A DNA stretch of 37,125 bases from Lachnospiraceae bacterium UBA5899 (GTDB taxonomy: Bacteria > Bacillota > Clostridia > Lachnospirales > Lachnospiraceae): assembly GCA_002432425.1 (NCBI GenBank), contig DJEL01000038.1:1-37125 (forward strand), read 5' to 3'. This document shows positions 14,866 to 22,628 of the stretch, piece by piece (within the stretch, counting starts at the first letter, position 1; each line of letters opens with the position of its first letter). Position numbers and translations under genes: made by a program. Below the pieces are notes generated by a model that saw nothing but the letters and a program-made list of their open reading frames with translations, was not told the origin of the DNA and made no database searches.

Positions 14866-16160
14866 TATGGAATGAGTCAAAAGAATGTATGAGCAGGGAC
14901 GAAATGAATGCCCTGCAGAGCGCAAGACTGGTAAAAATGGTAGAGCGGGTGTATTACAATGTACCTTTTTACCGTAAGAAAATGCAGGAAATGGGGCTGG
15001 AATTAGGAGACATCAAGGGGATAGAAGATATTACGAAGCTTCCTTTTACCACCAAAAGCGATTTAAGAGATAACTATCCATTCGGATTACTGGCAGTGCC
15101 CCGTTCTGAAATTGTGCGTGTACATGCATCCAGCGGTACTACCGGAAAAGCAACGGTAGTAGCGTATACCAGAAAGGACCTGGATCTCTGGAGCGAATGC
15201 GTGGCAAGATCCTTTACTATGGCAGGCGTTACCAGAGAGGATACCATCCAGATTGCATACGGCTACGGTCTGTTTACCGGCGGCTTAGGCGCTCATGCCG
15301 GTGCGGAAAGACTGGGAGCCACGGTTGTTCCCATGTCCACCGGCAATACGAAAAAACTCACCACCATGATGAAGGATTTTGATGTAACGGCGATTGCCTG
15401 CACCCCTTCCTATCTGTTACATATTGCGGAGACTTTGGAAGAAGCCGGAGACCTTGACAAGATTAAATTAAAAACCGCCATCTGCGGCGCAGAGCCATGG
15501 ACGGAAAACATGCGTAAACAGATTGAAAACAAGCTGCATATTCACGCTCATGACATTTACGGCTTAAGCGAAGTAATGGGACCCGGTGTGGCATGCGACT
15601 GTGAATATCACAGAGGCCTGCATGTGCAGGAAGACCACTTTATCCCGGAAATTATTGACCCGGATACGCTGCAGCCACTGCCGGCAGGAGAGACGGGCGA
15701 ACTGGTATTTACCACCATTACCAAGGAAGGACTTCCTATTTTAAGATACCGCACCAGGGATTTGACAAGCATCGATTACGCACCCTGCGAATGCGGCAGA
15801 ACCACAGCTCGTATCAGCCGTTTCAAGGGACGTTCCGATGATATGCTGATTATCCGCGGCGTCAATGTATTCCCCAGCCAGATTGAGTCTGCGTTATTGG
15901 AAATGGGCGAAGTGGCGCCGCACTATCTGATGATTGTAGACCGTGTGAACAACCTGGATACCCTGGAGGTACAGGTGGAGGTAGAGGAGCGCTTCTTCTC
16001 CGATGAAATCAAGGAACTGGAAAAGCTAACCAAGAAGATTGCAACGGTCATCCAGCACGCCATCGGTCTTGCCGTAAAGGTAAAACTGGTAGAACCCAAG
16101 ACCATTGAACGCAGCATGGGCAAATCCGTGCATGTAATCGACAACCGAAAGCTGATTTAA
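14862..16160 (+). CDS. paaK: Phenylacetate-CoA ligase (aryl-acid-CoA ligase)
   Basis: A 432-aa adenylate-forming enzyme of the PaaK family. The AMP-binding loop SSGTTGKA is at residues 90-97, the adenine-contact motif YGLSEVMGPG follows, and the C-terminal domain has RGVNVFP. It converts phenylacetate or indoleacetate and ATP/CoA to the CoA thioester, or in reverse could harvest ATP from aryl-acetyl-CoA made by IorAB. It is coupled to iorB through an ATGA overlap, which argues for a shared aryl-acid pathway. The exact aryl substrate is unknown. Confidence 0.95.
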   Translation: MIWNESKECMSRDEMNALQSARLVKMVERVYYNVPFYRKKMQEMGLELGDIKGIEDITKLPFTTKSDLRDNYPFGLLAVPRSEIVRVHASSGTTGKATVVAYTRKDLDLWSECVARSFTMAGVTREDTIQIAYGYGLFTGGLGAHAGAERLGATVVPMSTGNTKKLTTMMKDFDVTAIACTPSYLLHIAETLEEAGDLDKIKLKTAICGAEPWTENMRKQIENKLHIHAHDIYGLSEVMGPGVACDCEYHRGLHVQEDHFIPEIIDPDTLQPLPAGETGELVFTTITKEGLPILRYRTRDLTSIDYAPCECGRTTARISRFKGRSDDMLIIRGVNVFPSQIESALLEMGEVAPHYLMIVDRVNNLDTLEVQVEVEERFFSDEIKELEKLTKKIATVIQHAIGLAVKVKLVEPKTIERSMGKSVHVIDNRKLI

Positions 16161-16173
16161 GAACAGGAAAATA

Positions 16174-16196
16174 TGCGGGCACCGGATGTGCCCGCA
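16174..16196 (+). repeat. 9-bp perfect hairpin between paaK and the ACT gene
   Basis: TGCGGGCAC (16174-16182) pairs with GTGCCCGCA (16188-16196), loop CGGAT. It is GC-rich but has only a weak T-run behind it; possibly an intra-operon partial terminator or processing site. Confidence 0.7.
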
Positions 16197-16224
16197 CGAC
16201 TTTATAAGGAAGGAGAACGGCTGT

Positions 16225-16653
16225 ATGTATTTGAAACAGTTATCCGTTTTTATCGAGAACAGAGAAGGCAGACTGGAAGAGGTCCTGGATGTCCTAAAGA
16301 AAAACAACATCAATATTGTTTCCTTAAGTCTGGCAGATACCAGTGATTACGGACTTTTGCGGCTTTTGGTTACCGAACCGGAAGCGGGCAAAAAAGCTTT
16401 GGGAGAAAATGGATTTTCCGCCATGCTTACGGATGTTTTAGGGGTAAAACTCCGTCACAAGGTGGGCTGCCTGCAGGAGCTTTTGGAAGTAATCTGCAAA
16501 TCCCATATTAACATTGAGTACATGTATGCGCTTGCTACCGGAAGTGATGATGCTTCTATTGTTATTAAGGCTTCCGATTTAGAAAAGGCGGCGGAGCTCT
16601 TAAAAGAAACCGATGTGGAATTTGTCACACAGGATGAAATCATAAAAAAATGA
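16225..16653 (+). CDS. Tandem ACT-domain amino-acid-binding protein
   Basis: A 142-aa protein consisting of two ACT domains (about residues 1-70, LKQLSVFIENREGRLEEVL, and 71-142, GVKLRHKVGCLQELLEVI). Stand-alone double ACT proteins bind amino acids and are thought to regulate partner enzymes. It sits downstream of iorAB-paaK, so an aromatic amino acid ligand is a reasonable guess. The ATG at 16225 has AAGGAGA in front; the upstream in-frame ATG at 16186 lies in the hairpin region. Confidence 0.88.
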   Translation: MYLKQLSVFIENREGRLEEVLDVLKKNNINIVSLSLADTSDYGLLRLLVTEPEAGKKALGENGFSAMLTDVLGVKLRHKVGCLQELLEVICKSHINIEYMYALATGSDDASIVIKASDLEKAAELLKETDVEFVTQDEIIKK

Positions 16654-16665
16654 GGGTAAAGAGAG

Positions 16666-18204
16666 ATGATAGTGAAGGTATTACTTTTGGTACTGTTTTT
16701 TGCCGTAATGGTAGGAATCGGTTTTTATTCCCGTAAACATGCCACCAACGTGGACGGCTTTGTACTCGGAGGCAGAAGTGTCGGTCCGTGGCTGACGGCG
16801 TTTGCCTACGGCACGTCCTATTTCAGTGCGGTGGTTTTCGTGGGATATGCCGGACAGTTCGGTTACAAATACGGCATTTCCGCCACCTGGATCGGTATCG
16901 GCAATGCTTTAATCGGTTCCTTGCTTGCCTGGATTGTACTGGGCAGGAGAACGAGGATTATGAGCAAGCATCTGAAGGCAAAGACCATGCCGGATTATTT
17001 CGGAAAACGTTTTGACAGCAATGCCCTGCGCGTTACGGCAGCCGTTATTTCCTTTGTTTTCCTGATTCCTTATACCGCATCCGTATACAACGGACTTTCC
17101 CGTCTGTTTGAAATGGCATTCGATGTGCCTTACACGGTGTGCGTAGTGGTCATGGCAGCGCTTACCTGCGTTTATGTGATTTTAGGCGGCTATATGGCAA
17201 CGGCTATTAATGATTTTGTACAGGGTATCGTTATGTTGGTCGGCATTGTGGCAGTCATTGCTTCCGTATTAAACGGACAGGGCGGTTTTATGCAGGCAGT
17301 CTTTAAGCTGTCTGAAATTCCCAGTGACATTCCCACAAGCATGGGGCAGCAGGGAGCTTTTGCTTCTTTCTTCGGTCCCGACCCGCTTAACTTACTGGGC
17401 GTTGTCATTCTGACATCCTTAGGCACCTGGGGACTTCCGCAGATGGTAAGCAAATTTTATGCCATCCGGGATGAAAAAGCAGTCAAGACCGGTACGGTGA
17501 TTTCCACCTTATTTGCCATTGTGGTATCTGGCGGATGCTATTTTCTGGGCGGTTTTGCAAGACTGTTTGACTCCGATGCCATACGCAATGCACAGGGCGG
17601 CATTGTATACGATGCAATTATTCCCACTATGTTAAATTCCCTTTCCGATATCCTGATTGGTATCGTGATTGTACTGGTGCTTTCCGCATCCATGTCCACA
17701 CTGTCTTCCCTGGTGCTGACATCCAGCTCCACTCTGACACTGGACTTCTTAAAGGGAAACATCATCAAGAAGATGGACGAAAAGAAGCAGCTTCTCATCA
17801 TGAGAATTTTCTTGGTGTTCTTCGTAGTGATTTCCGTTGTGATTGCCCTTGACCCGCCCACTTTTATTGCACAGCTTATGGGTATTTCCTGGGGCGCTCT
17901 GGCCGGTGCGTTCTTAGCACCTTTCATGTACGGACTGTACTGGAAGGGCGTGACCAAATCCGCTGTCTGGGCAAGCTTTATCTGCGGCGTGGGCATTACC
18001 GTGTCCAACATGTTCTTCCACTTTATTGCTTCTCCCATCAATGCGGGAGCCATAGCCATGGTGGCAGGTTTAATCGTAGTGCCGGTGGTAAGCCTTATCA
18101 CCCCGAAGCTTTCTAAGGATAAGGTAAACGAAATCTTTGAATGCTATGAAGAAAAAGTGACGGTAGAACAGAAACTGGTTCTGACGGATGAGGAAGAACA
18201 ATAA
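16666..18204 (+). CDS. Sodium:solute symporter (SSS/PutP family)
   Basis: A 512-aa membrane protein with about 13 transmembrane segments. It shows SSS family features: the N-terminal DGFVLGGRSVGPWLTAFAYG segment (about residues 30-49), YFSAVVFVGYAG and an ILGGYMATAINDFVQG stretch. It couples Na+ influx to organic solute uptake. It begins 12 nt after the ACT gene, so it is likely the transporter of the aryl-acid or aromatic amino-acid pathway encoded upstream. The substrate is inferred from context only. Confidence 0.92.
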   Translation: MIVKVLLLVLFFAVMVGIGFYSRKHATNVDGFVLGGRSVGPWLTAFAYGTSYFSAVVFVGYAGQFGYKYGISATWIGIGNALIGSLLAWIVLGRRTRIMSKHLKAKTMPDYFGKRFDSNALRVTAAVISFVFLIPYTASVYNGLSRLFEMAFDVPYTVCVVVMAALTCVYVILGGYMATAINDFVQGIVMLVGIVAVIASVLNGQGGFMQAVFKLSEIPSDIPTSMGQQGAFASFFGPDPLNLLGVVILTSLGTWGLPQMVSKFYAIRDEKAVKTGTVISTLFAIVVSGGCYFLGGFARLFDSDAIRNAQGGIVYDAIIPTMLNSLSDILIGIVIVLVLSASMSTLSSLVLTSSSTLTLDFLKGNIIKKMDEKKQLLIMRIFLVFFVVISVVIALDPPTFIAQLMGISWGALAGAFLAPFMYGLYWKGVTKSAVWASFICGVGITVSNMFFHFIASPINAGAIAMVAGLIVVPVVSLITPKLSKDKVNEIFECYEEKVTVEQKLVLTDEEEQ

Positions 18205-18232
18205 GCGTAAAATCTGCTGGTTTGCACTGCGT

Positions 18233-18261
18233 CATATGAAAAGGAAAAAACCTTTCATATG
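18233..18261. repeat. Inverted repeat downstream of the symporter gene
   Basis: The arms CATATGAAAAGG and CCTTTCATATG pair over 11 bp with a single bulge around a 6-A loop. No downstream T-run on the plus strand, so it is not a standard terminator. Confidence 0.65.
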
Positions 18262-18338
18262 GCGGCTGACAGTACCGCAAAAATGCGATAAAATGCAAAA
18301 GTTATCAATGAGGGAGTAGTTGGCGCCGGAGGCGTGAT

Positions 18339-19208
18339 GTGGACCTGATTGACAAAAAGACAAGTCTGTCGGGAGCTTTTATCGGCGGCGCCATGCTGTC
18401 GGCGGTAACATCCCTGCCGGAGATGTTTACGAGCATTTCTTCGACACTTATGTTAAAGCAGCCGGGAGTTTGCATGGGAAACATTTTAGGAAGCGATTTG
18501 TTTAACATGCTGATACTGGCGGTTCTGGCGCTGGCATTCTTTAAAACCTATTCCAAGGCGGATATTTCCGGGAACCATTTGTATGTACTGGGTACCATAT
18601 TGATGGGCTACGTGGCAATTCTTTTGAACATGCTGGGCATCCTGAAGATAGAAATTCTTACAGTAAGCATTACCAGACTTATTATTTTCGTGTGCTACGG
18701 TGTCAGCTTTAAACATTTATCGGGAGAAGAAGAGGCTTCCGATGAGGATGACAGCCGCCTTACCTTAAAACAGGTTATTGTACGGTTTGTCTTGGTGAGC
18801 ATCGGTATTATAGCATTAAGCATTGTCATTTCCTATGTTACCGATGAGATTTCCGATAAACTCAATTTAGGAAAGGGCATTGCGGACGCTCTGTTTATGG
18901 GAATTGCGACATCTTTGCCGGAACTGGCTTCTTCCATTGCTTTATTTAAAAAGAAAAACTTTGATATTGCGGCGGGAAATATGATTGGCAGCAATATTTT
19001 CAATATGGCAATTTTAGCGCTGACGGATGTGCTGTATATAAAAGGCGGCGTGTACGATTTCAGCGATCCCAAGACGGTCAACCTGATATATTTCGGCATT
19101 GTGGGAACCGTACTTCTGTTTGCAGCTATTAAAATCAAAAAGAACTGGGTAAAAGTCTGCGGTATGCTGGGAATTATCGCCTGCTATGTCTGCTTTCTCC
19201 TTGTATAG
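18339..19208 (+). CDS. Na+/Ca2+ exchanger (CaxA/YrbG family), N-terminally short
   Basis: A 289-aa membrane protein with both cation-exchanger alpha repeats: AVTSLPEMFTSISST with GNILGSDLFN near the N-terminus, and GIATSLPELASS with GNMIGSNIFN in the second half. The family exchanges Na+ or H+ for Ca2+. Typical members have one more N-terminal transmembrane helix; this one starts at VDLIDKKTSLSGA, which looks internal. No frame upstream restores the missing helix, and a stop lies at 18309. However, the GTG at 18339 has GGAGG with a 6-nt spacer, so translation may start here. It may be a truncated but expressed gene, or a decaying one. Confidence 0.75.
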   Translation: MDLIDKKTSLSGAFIGGAMLSAVTSLPEMFTSISSTLMLKQPGVCMGNILGSDLFNMLILAVLALAFFKTYSKADISGNHLYVLGTILMGYVAILLNMLGILKIEILTVSITRLIIFVCYGVSFKHLSGEEEASDEDDSRLTLKQVIVRFVLVSIGIIALSIVISYVTDEISDKLNLGKGIADALFMGIATSLPELASSIALFKKKNFDIAAGNMIGSNIFNMAILALTDVLYIKGGVYDFSDPKTVNLIYFGIVGTVLLFAAIKIKKNWVKVCGMLGIIACYVCFLLV

Positions 19209-19250
19209 AGATGAAAGACTAACGAAAACCGGTAAATATTTTAAAATAAA

Positions 19251-19279
19251 TTGCCATTTTTGGGGAACCTTGCTATAAT
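19251..19279 (+). promoter_or_regulatory. SigA-type promoter of the FliD-C-like gene
   Basis: TTGCCA (19251-19256), 17 nt, perfect TATAAT (19274-19279), 30 nt before the ATG. Confidence 0.85.
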
Positions 19280-19308
19280 ATAAGTACGAAAGGAATGAGG
19301 TGAATAGT

Positions 19309-20019
19309 ATGAACATTATAGCGAAACAAAACTATTCTTATCTGTTTCAGGGACTGAGCGGTTCCAACGGAAGCACCAACTTAAATTTCCTGTCGGATTA
19401 CATGAGCATCAAGAACGGAAGCTACGGAAAGCTTCTGAAGGCATATTACAATCCGGGGCACAGCAAGGAAGTTGCTGCTTTGGCAAATGATAAAGTTAAG
19501 AAGGATACTTCCGAGGATACCAGGAAGTTAGCAGAAGTGCAGAGTACAACCGACAAATTGAAAGACTCGGCAGATGCCCTTCTGGAAACCGGTTCCAAGG
19601 CCGTATTCAAAGAAGACAGCATGACGGATGAGGATTACAAGGCGGTAGAAAGCTTTGTAAAGGATTACAATTCCGTAGTTTCCGCAGCCGGAAAGACTGA
19701 TAGCAGTTCTATTGAGCAGAGAACATCCAATATGGTTTATGCGACTGCTACAAATAGCAGGCTTTTGTCTAAAGTCGGCATTACGATAAACAAAGACAAC
19801 ACCTTAAGCATTGACAAGGACGGCTTCATGAAGGCAGATGTAAGTACCGCAAAGTCTTTGTTTCAGGGCAACGGTTCCTATGGTTACCGTGTTTCCGCAC
19901 AGGCATCCATGATTAACTTTGCAGCAGACAGTGAGGCAAGCAAGGCGGGTACTTATACGGCAAGCGGCAGATACGGCAACAACTACAACACCGGAAATCT
20001 GTTGAATTTATATTTCTAA
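19309..20019 (+). CDS. Orphan protein with FliD C-terminal-like features
   Basis: A 236-aa Ser/Thr/Asn/Lys-rich soluble protein without a visible signal peptide or Cys. A stretch at about residues 105-190 (AVESFVKDYNSVVS, then NSRLLSKVGITINKDNTLSI, then AKSLFQGNGSYG) resembles the conserved C-terminal region of the flagellar cap protein FliD. The FliD N-terminal region is absent and no flagellar genes are nearby. It ends in NLLNLYF. The ATG at 19309 has TGAGG 8 nt away; a GTG at 19300 is an alternative. It has its own strong promoter and terminator, so it is a well-expressed single gene. Function unknown. Confidence 0.6.
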   Translation: MNIIAKQNYSYLFQGLSGSNGSTNLNFLSDYMSIKNGSYGKLLKAYYNPGHSKEVAALANDKVKKDTSEDTRKLAEVQSTTDKLKDSADALLETGSKAVFKEDSMTDEDYKAVESFVKDYNSVVSAAGKTDSSSIEQRTSNMVYATATNSRLLSKVGITINKDNTLSIDKDGFMKADVSTAKSLFQGNGSYGYRVSAQASMINFAADSEASKAGTYTASGRYGNNYNTGNLLNLYF

Positions 20020-20040
20020 TACAGGAAATACATAAAAGAA

Positions 20041-20086
20041 AGCCATACACAATGCGGTGCCAAATAGGCGGAGTGTGTGGCTTTTT
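20041..20086 (+). terminator. Rho-independent terminator of the FliD-C-like gene
   Basis: AGCCATACAC (20041-20050) pairs with GTGTGTGGCT (20073-20082) over 10 bp with one wobble, then TTTT. Confidence 0.85.
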
Positions 20087-20117
20087 CTATTGTGCGAAAA
20101 AAAGAAAAAATTTAGGG

Positions 20118-20146
20118 TTGACAGAATGCTAAAAAGACGATACAAT
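20118..20146 (+). promoter_or_regulatory. Consensus promoter of tRNA-Leu
   Basis: A perfect -35 TTGACA (20118-20123), 17-nt spacer, and TACAAT (20141-20146), 11 nt before the mature 5' end. Confidence 0.9.
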
Positions 20147-20157
20147 ATGTCTTGCTT

Positions 20158-20241
20158 GCGGAAGTGCTGGAATTGGCAGACAGGCATGATTCAGGTTCAT
20201 GTGCCAGCAATGGCGTGTGGGTTCAAGTCCCATCTTCCGCA
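20158..20241 (+). tRNA. tRNA-Leu (anticodon CAG)
   Basis: An 84-nt class II tRNA. The acceptor stem GCGGAAG pairs with CTTCCGC (20234-20240), discriminator A at 20241, CCA not encoded. The anticodon stem CATGA/TCATG encloses loop TTCAGGT with anticodon CAG, reading CUG Leu codons. A long variable arm (TGCC...GGCG) and T-loop GTTCAAGTC are present. Confidence 0.96.
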
Positions 20242-20246
20242 TAAGG

Positions 20247-20271
20247 CCCTTGAGTTTTCAAGGGTCTTTTT
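20247..20271 (+). terminator. Terminator of tRNA-Leu
   Basis: 7-bp stem CCCTTGA/TCAAGGG (20247-20253 with 20258-20264), GTTT loop and a T-rich tail. The stem is identical to that of the terminator at 26-54. Confidence 0.88.
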
Positions 20272-20304
20272 GCTGTATAGGAAACAGAAGGGATGCGCTT
20301 ACGG

Positions 20305-21657
20305 ATGAAAACAGAAACCAATTACGCAGAAGTTTTTGACAATGCGAATATCTGGCGGATTTTGTTTAAGATTGCACCGCCGGTTATGCTGGCGTTGCTT
20401 ATTCAGGCACTTTATAATATAGTAGACAGTTTCTTTGTGGGAAAATATTCGGGGGACGGTTTAACGGCACTTTCCGTTATTTTTCCCATCCAGCTTGTCA
20501 TTACCGCCATTGCGGTGGGAACCGGCGTGGGCGTAAATACCCTGATGGCAAAATATTATGCGGGCAGAAAAGAGAAAGAAGCGGATGATACGGCAGGAAC
20601 CGGCATGGTATTGTCCGTCATAAGCTGGGCGGTATTTGCCGTTATCAGCGCGCTCATTATGAAGCCGTATGTGTGTACTTCGGCGAAGGCGGCGGGAGCC
20701 ATTAAGGATGCAGTCAGCTACGGAAACATTGTGTGCATCGGCAGCATCGGTATTTTTCTGGAAAGCAACTGGTCCAAGGTGCATCAGGCGGGCGGTAACA
20801 TGAAGCTCCCCATGATAGCGCAGATTGCGGGAGCCATTACCAATATTATTTTAGATCCGTTACTCATTTTTACCTGCAAAATGGGAGTGGCAGGGGCAGC
20901 CTATGCCACAGTGGCAGGTCAGATTGTGGCAGCCGTGATTACATCCTCTGCCGTGAGAAAACCTCCCGCATGGAGAGAATTCAAGGGATATGCGGCAAAA
21001 ATTTACCGGCTGGGGTATCCGTCCATTCTGATGCAGATGCTCTATACGGTATACATAGTGGCGTTAAATATTATTCTGGCGGGCTTTTCCGATGAAGCAG
21101 TAACGGTACTGGGACTGTATTACAAGCTGCAGACCTTTTTCTTTATTCCGCTGATGGGACTGCAGACCTGCATCGTGCCGCTGTTAAGCTATACCTATAC
21201 CAAGAAGGATTATGAAAAATGTCATGGTATTATGAAAGATGCCATTTTGTTTTCTCTGACATTCATGCTCATCGGTGTGGCATGCTTTGAAGGGATTCCC
21301 GTGCAGCTTCTGACCCTGTTTTCCCACAATGAAATCGTGCTGACGGAAGGTAAAGTGGCATTTCGCCTCATAGGGTTGAGCTTTCTGCCGGCGGTGATTT
21401 CCCTGATTCTGCCGGTATACTTCCAGGCGGTCGGCATGGCGGTGAAAAGTGTGATGCTTTCCCTGACCAGACAGATATTCTGCCTGATACCGTTCTTTTA
21501 CCTGTTTTCTCTTATCGGTCTGCGTCATACCTGGCTGGCATTCCCGGTGTCGGAGGTGATAGCCGGAAGCATCGGGTTATACCTCTATATCAAAGAATAT
21601 AAGAAACAGAAGAAAGTATCGAAAGAAATACAAAAAGAAATGCCGGCAACGGATTGA
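20305..21657 (+). CDS. MATE-family multidrug/Na+ antiporter
   Basis: A 450-aa membrane protein with about 12 transmembrane segments in the MATE two-bundle arrangement. It has the N-terminal pattern IAPPVMLALLIQALYNIVDSFFVG split over TM1 (about residues 22-46) and LTALSVIFPIQLVITA. The MATE family exports cationic drugs or metabolites with Na+ or H+. ATG 20305 is chosen because AAGGG sits 12 nt upstream; an ATG at 20293 directly abuts that site and would add four residues. It starts 34 nt behind the tRNA-Leu terminator with no separate promoter seen, so it may depend on read-through. The substrate is unknown. Confidence 0.9.
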   Translation: MKTETNYAEVFDNANIWRILFKIAPPVMLALLIQALYNIVDSFFVGKYSGDGLTALSVIFPIQLVITAIAVGTGVGVNTLMAKYYAGRKEKEADDTAGTGMVLSVISWAVFAVISALIMKPYVCTSAKAAGAIKDAVSYGNIVCIGSIGIFLESNWSKVHQAGGNMKLPMIAQIAGAITNIILDPLLIFTCKMGVAGAAYATVAGQIVAAVITSSAVRKPPAWREFKGYAAKIYRLGYPSILMQMLYTVYIVALNIILAGFSDEAVTVLGLYYKLQTFFFIPLMGLQTCIVPLLSYTYTKKDYEKCHGIMKDAILFSLTFMLIGVACFEGIPVQLLTLFSHNEIVLTEGKVAFRLIGLSFLPAVISLILPVYFQAVGMAVKSVMLSLTRQIFCLIPFFYLFSLIGLRHTWLAFPVSEVIAGSIGLYLYIKEYKKQKKVSKEIQKEMPATD

Positions 21658-21682
21658 TTTTTCTTATGTAAAGTGGTATATT
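21654..21682 (+). promoter_or_regulatory. Predicted promoter of the amino-acid ABC operon
   Basis: TTGATT (21654-21659), 17-nt spacer, TATATT (21677-21682). The -35 box overlaps the MATE stop codon. Confidence 0.65.
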
Positions 21683-21710
21683 ATGCAAATAAATGCATGA
21701 AAATGCATAA
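21681..21710. promoter_or_regulatory. Palindromic ATGCAT repeats at the ABC-operon start site (candidate operator)
   Basis: TTATGCA (21681-21687) and TGCATAA (21704-21710) form an inverted repeat. Inside it, two 10-bp direct copies AAATGCATGA and AAATGCATAA (21691-21710) each hold the palindrome ATGCAT. It overlaps the -10 box and the likely +1, where a repressor would bind. Confidence 0.5.
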
Positions 21711-21728
21711 TGAAACAGGAGGAAAGTT

Positions 21729-22598
21729 ATGAAAAAGTTATTAGCAATCGTATTAACATGTGTAACCGCTGTAGCTACCCTTGCAGGATGCGGCAGCAAA
21801 GAAGCAGGCACTTCCGCTTCCAAGCAGACCAAAGTCATTGATGTGGACTTAACCAGTGAAGAATATGCATTCGGTGTGGATAAGACACAGCCGGAACTGC
21901 TTGAGAAAGTAAATGAATTTATTGCGGAAATCAAAACAAACGGTACCTTTGATGAAATCTGTGACCGTTACTTCGGCTCCGGCACTCCGGAAGGCGTACA
22001 GTCCGCAGCACTGGATGACTCCAAGGATCAGCTCGTAGTAGCAACCAACGCAGCATTCGAGCCTTTCGAATACATGCAGGGTGAAAGCTACTATGGTATT
22101 GATATGGAAATCGCAGCAGCACTTGCCGATTATCTTGGCAAAGAGCTGGTTATCCAGAACATGGATTTCGATGCGGTTTGTCTTTCCGTAGGCCAGCAGA
22201 AATGTGACATCGCTATGGCAGGTCTTACCATTAAGGAAGACAGAAAAGAATATGTAGATTTCTCCGATCCTTACTACAGCGCTTCCCAGAGACTGATTGT
22301 TATGGCAGATGATACCGATTTTGATGACTGCAAGACCGCAGAAGATGTGGATGCCAAGTTAAACGAAAAGGCAGCAGAAGGCGGCGTTAAGATTGGTGTG
22401 CAGAACGGTACCACCGGTCAGTTCTATGTAGAAGGTGATGAGAGCTGGGGATTTGCAGGAATTTCCGCAGCAGAATGCGTTCCTTACAAGAACGGTTCCC
22501 TTGCCGTACAGGATTTGATTAACGGAAACATCAAATATGTTATCATTGACTCTGCACCTGCTAAATGCATTACCGATGCCATCAACAAGATGCAGTAA
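21729..22598 (+). CDS. Amino-acid ABC transporter substrate-binding lipoprotein with permuted architecture
   Basis: A 289-aa lipoprotein: signal peptide at residues 1-20 with lipobox TLAGC (lipidated C21). The SBP family 3 body runs from about residue 100 (LVVATNAAFEPFEY) through DIAMAGLTI and VDFSDPYY to the end. The protein stops at YVIIDSAPAKCITDAINKMQ (270-289), where family 3 proteins normally continue with a C-terminal strand-helix segment. That segment appears instead at the N-terminus, residues 36-83 (VIDVDLTSEEYAFGVD, then ELLEKVNEFI, then GTFDEICDRYFG). The protein therefore looks circularly permuted. AGGAGG precedes the ATG. Permease and ATPase follow. The ligand is probably a polar amino acid. 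Confidence 0.9.
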   Translation: MKKLLAIVLTCVTAVATLAGCGSKEAGTSASKQTKVIDVDLTSEEYAFGVDKTQPELLEKVNEFIAEIKTNGTFDEICDRYFGSGTPEGVQSAALDDSKDQLVVATNAAFEPFEYMQGESYYGIDMEIAAALADYLGKELVIQNMDFDAVCLSVGQQKCDIAMAGLTIKEDRKEYVDFSDPYYSASQRLIVMADDTDFDDCKTAEDVDAKLNEKAAEGGVKIGVQNGTTGQFYVEGDESWGFAGISAAECVPYKNGSLAVQDLINGNIKYVIIDSAPAKCITDAINKMQ

Positions 22599-22628
22599 GC
22601 AAAAACAGAAAGGTACTGAAAAGATTTC

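Noticed and set aside
18236..18313. Frame starting at ATG 18236 as the missing N-terminus of the exchanger
   Set aside because: Its translation is short, basic and not membrane-like, and it stops before the exchanger frame. It does not resemble the family's first helix.
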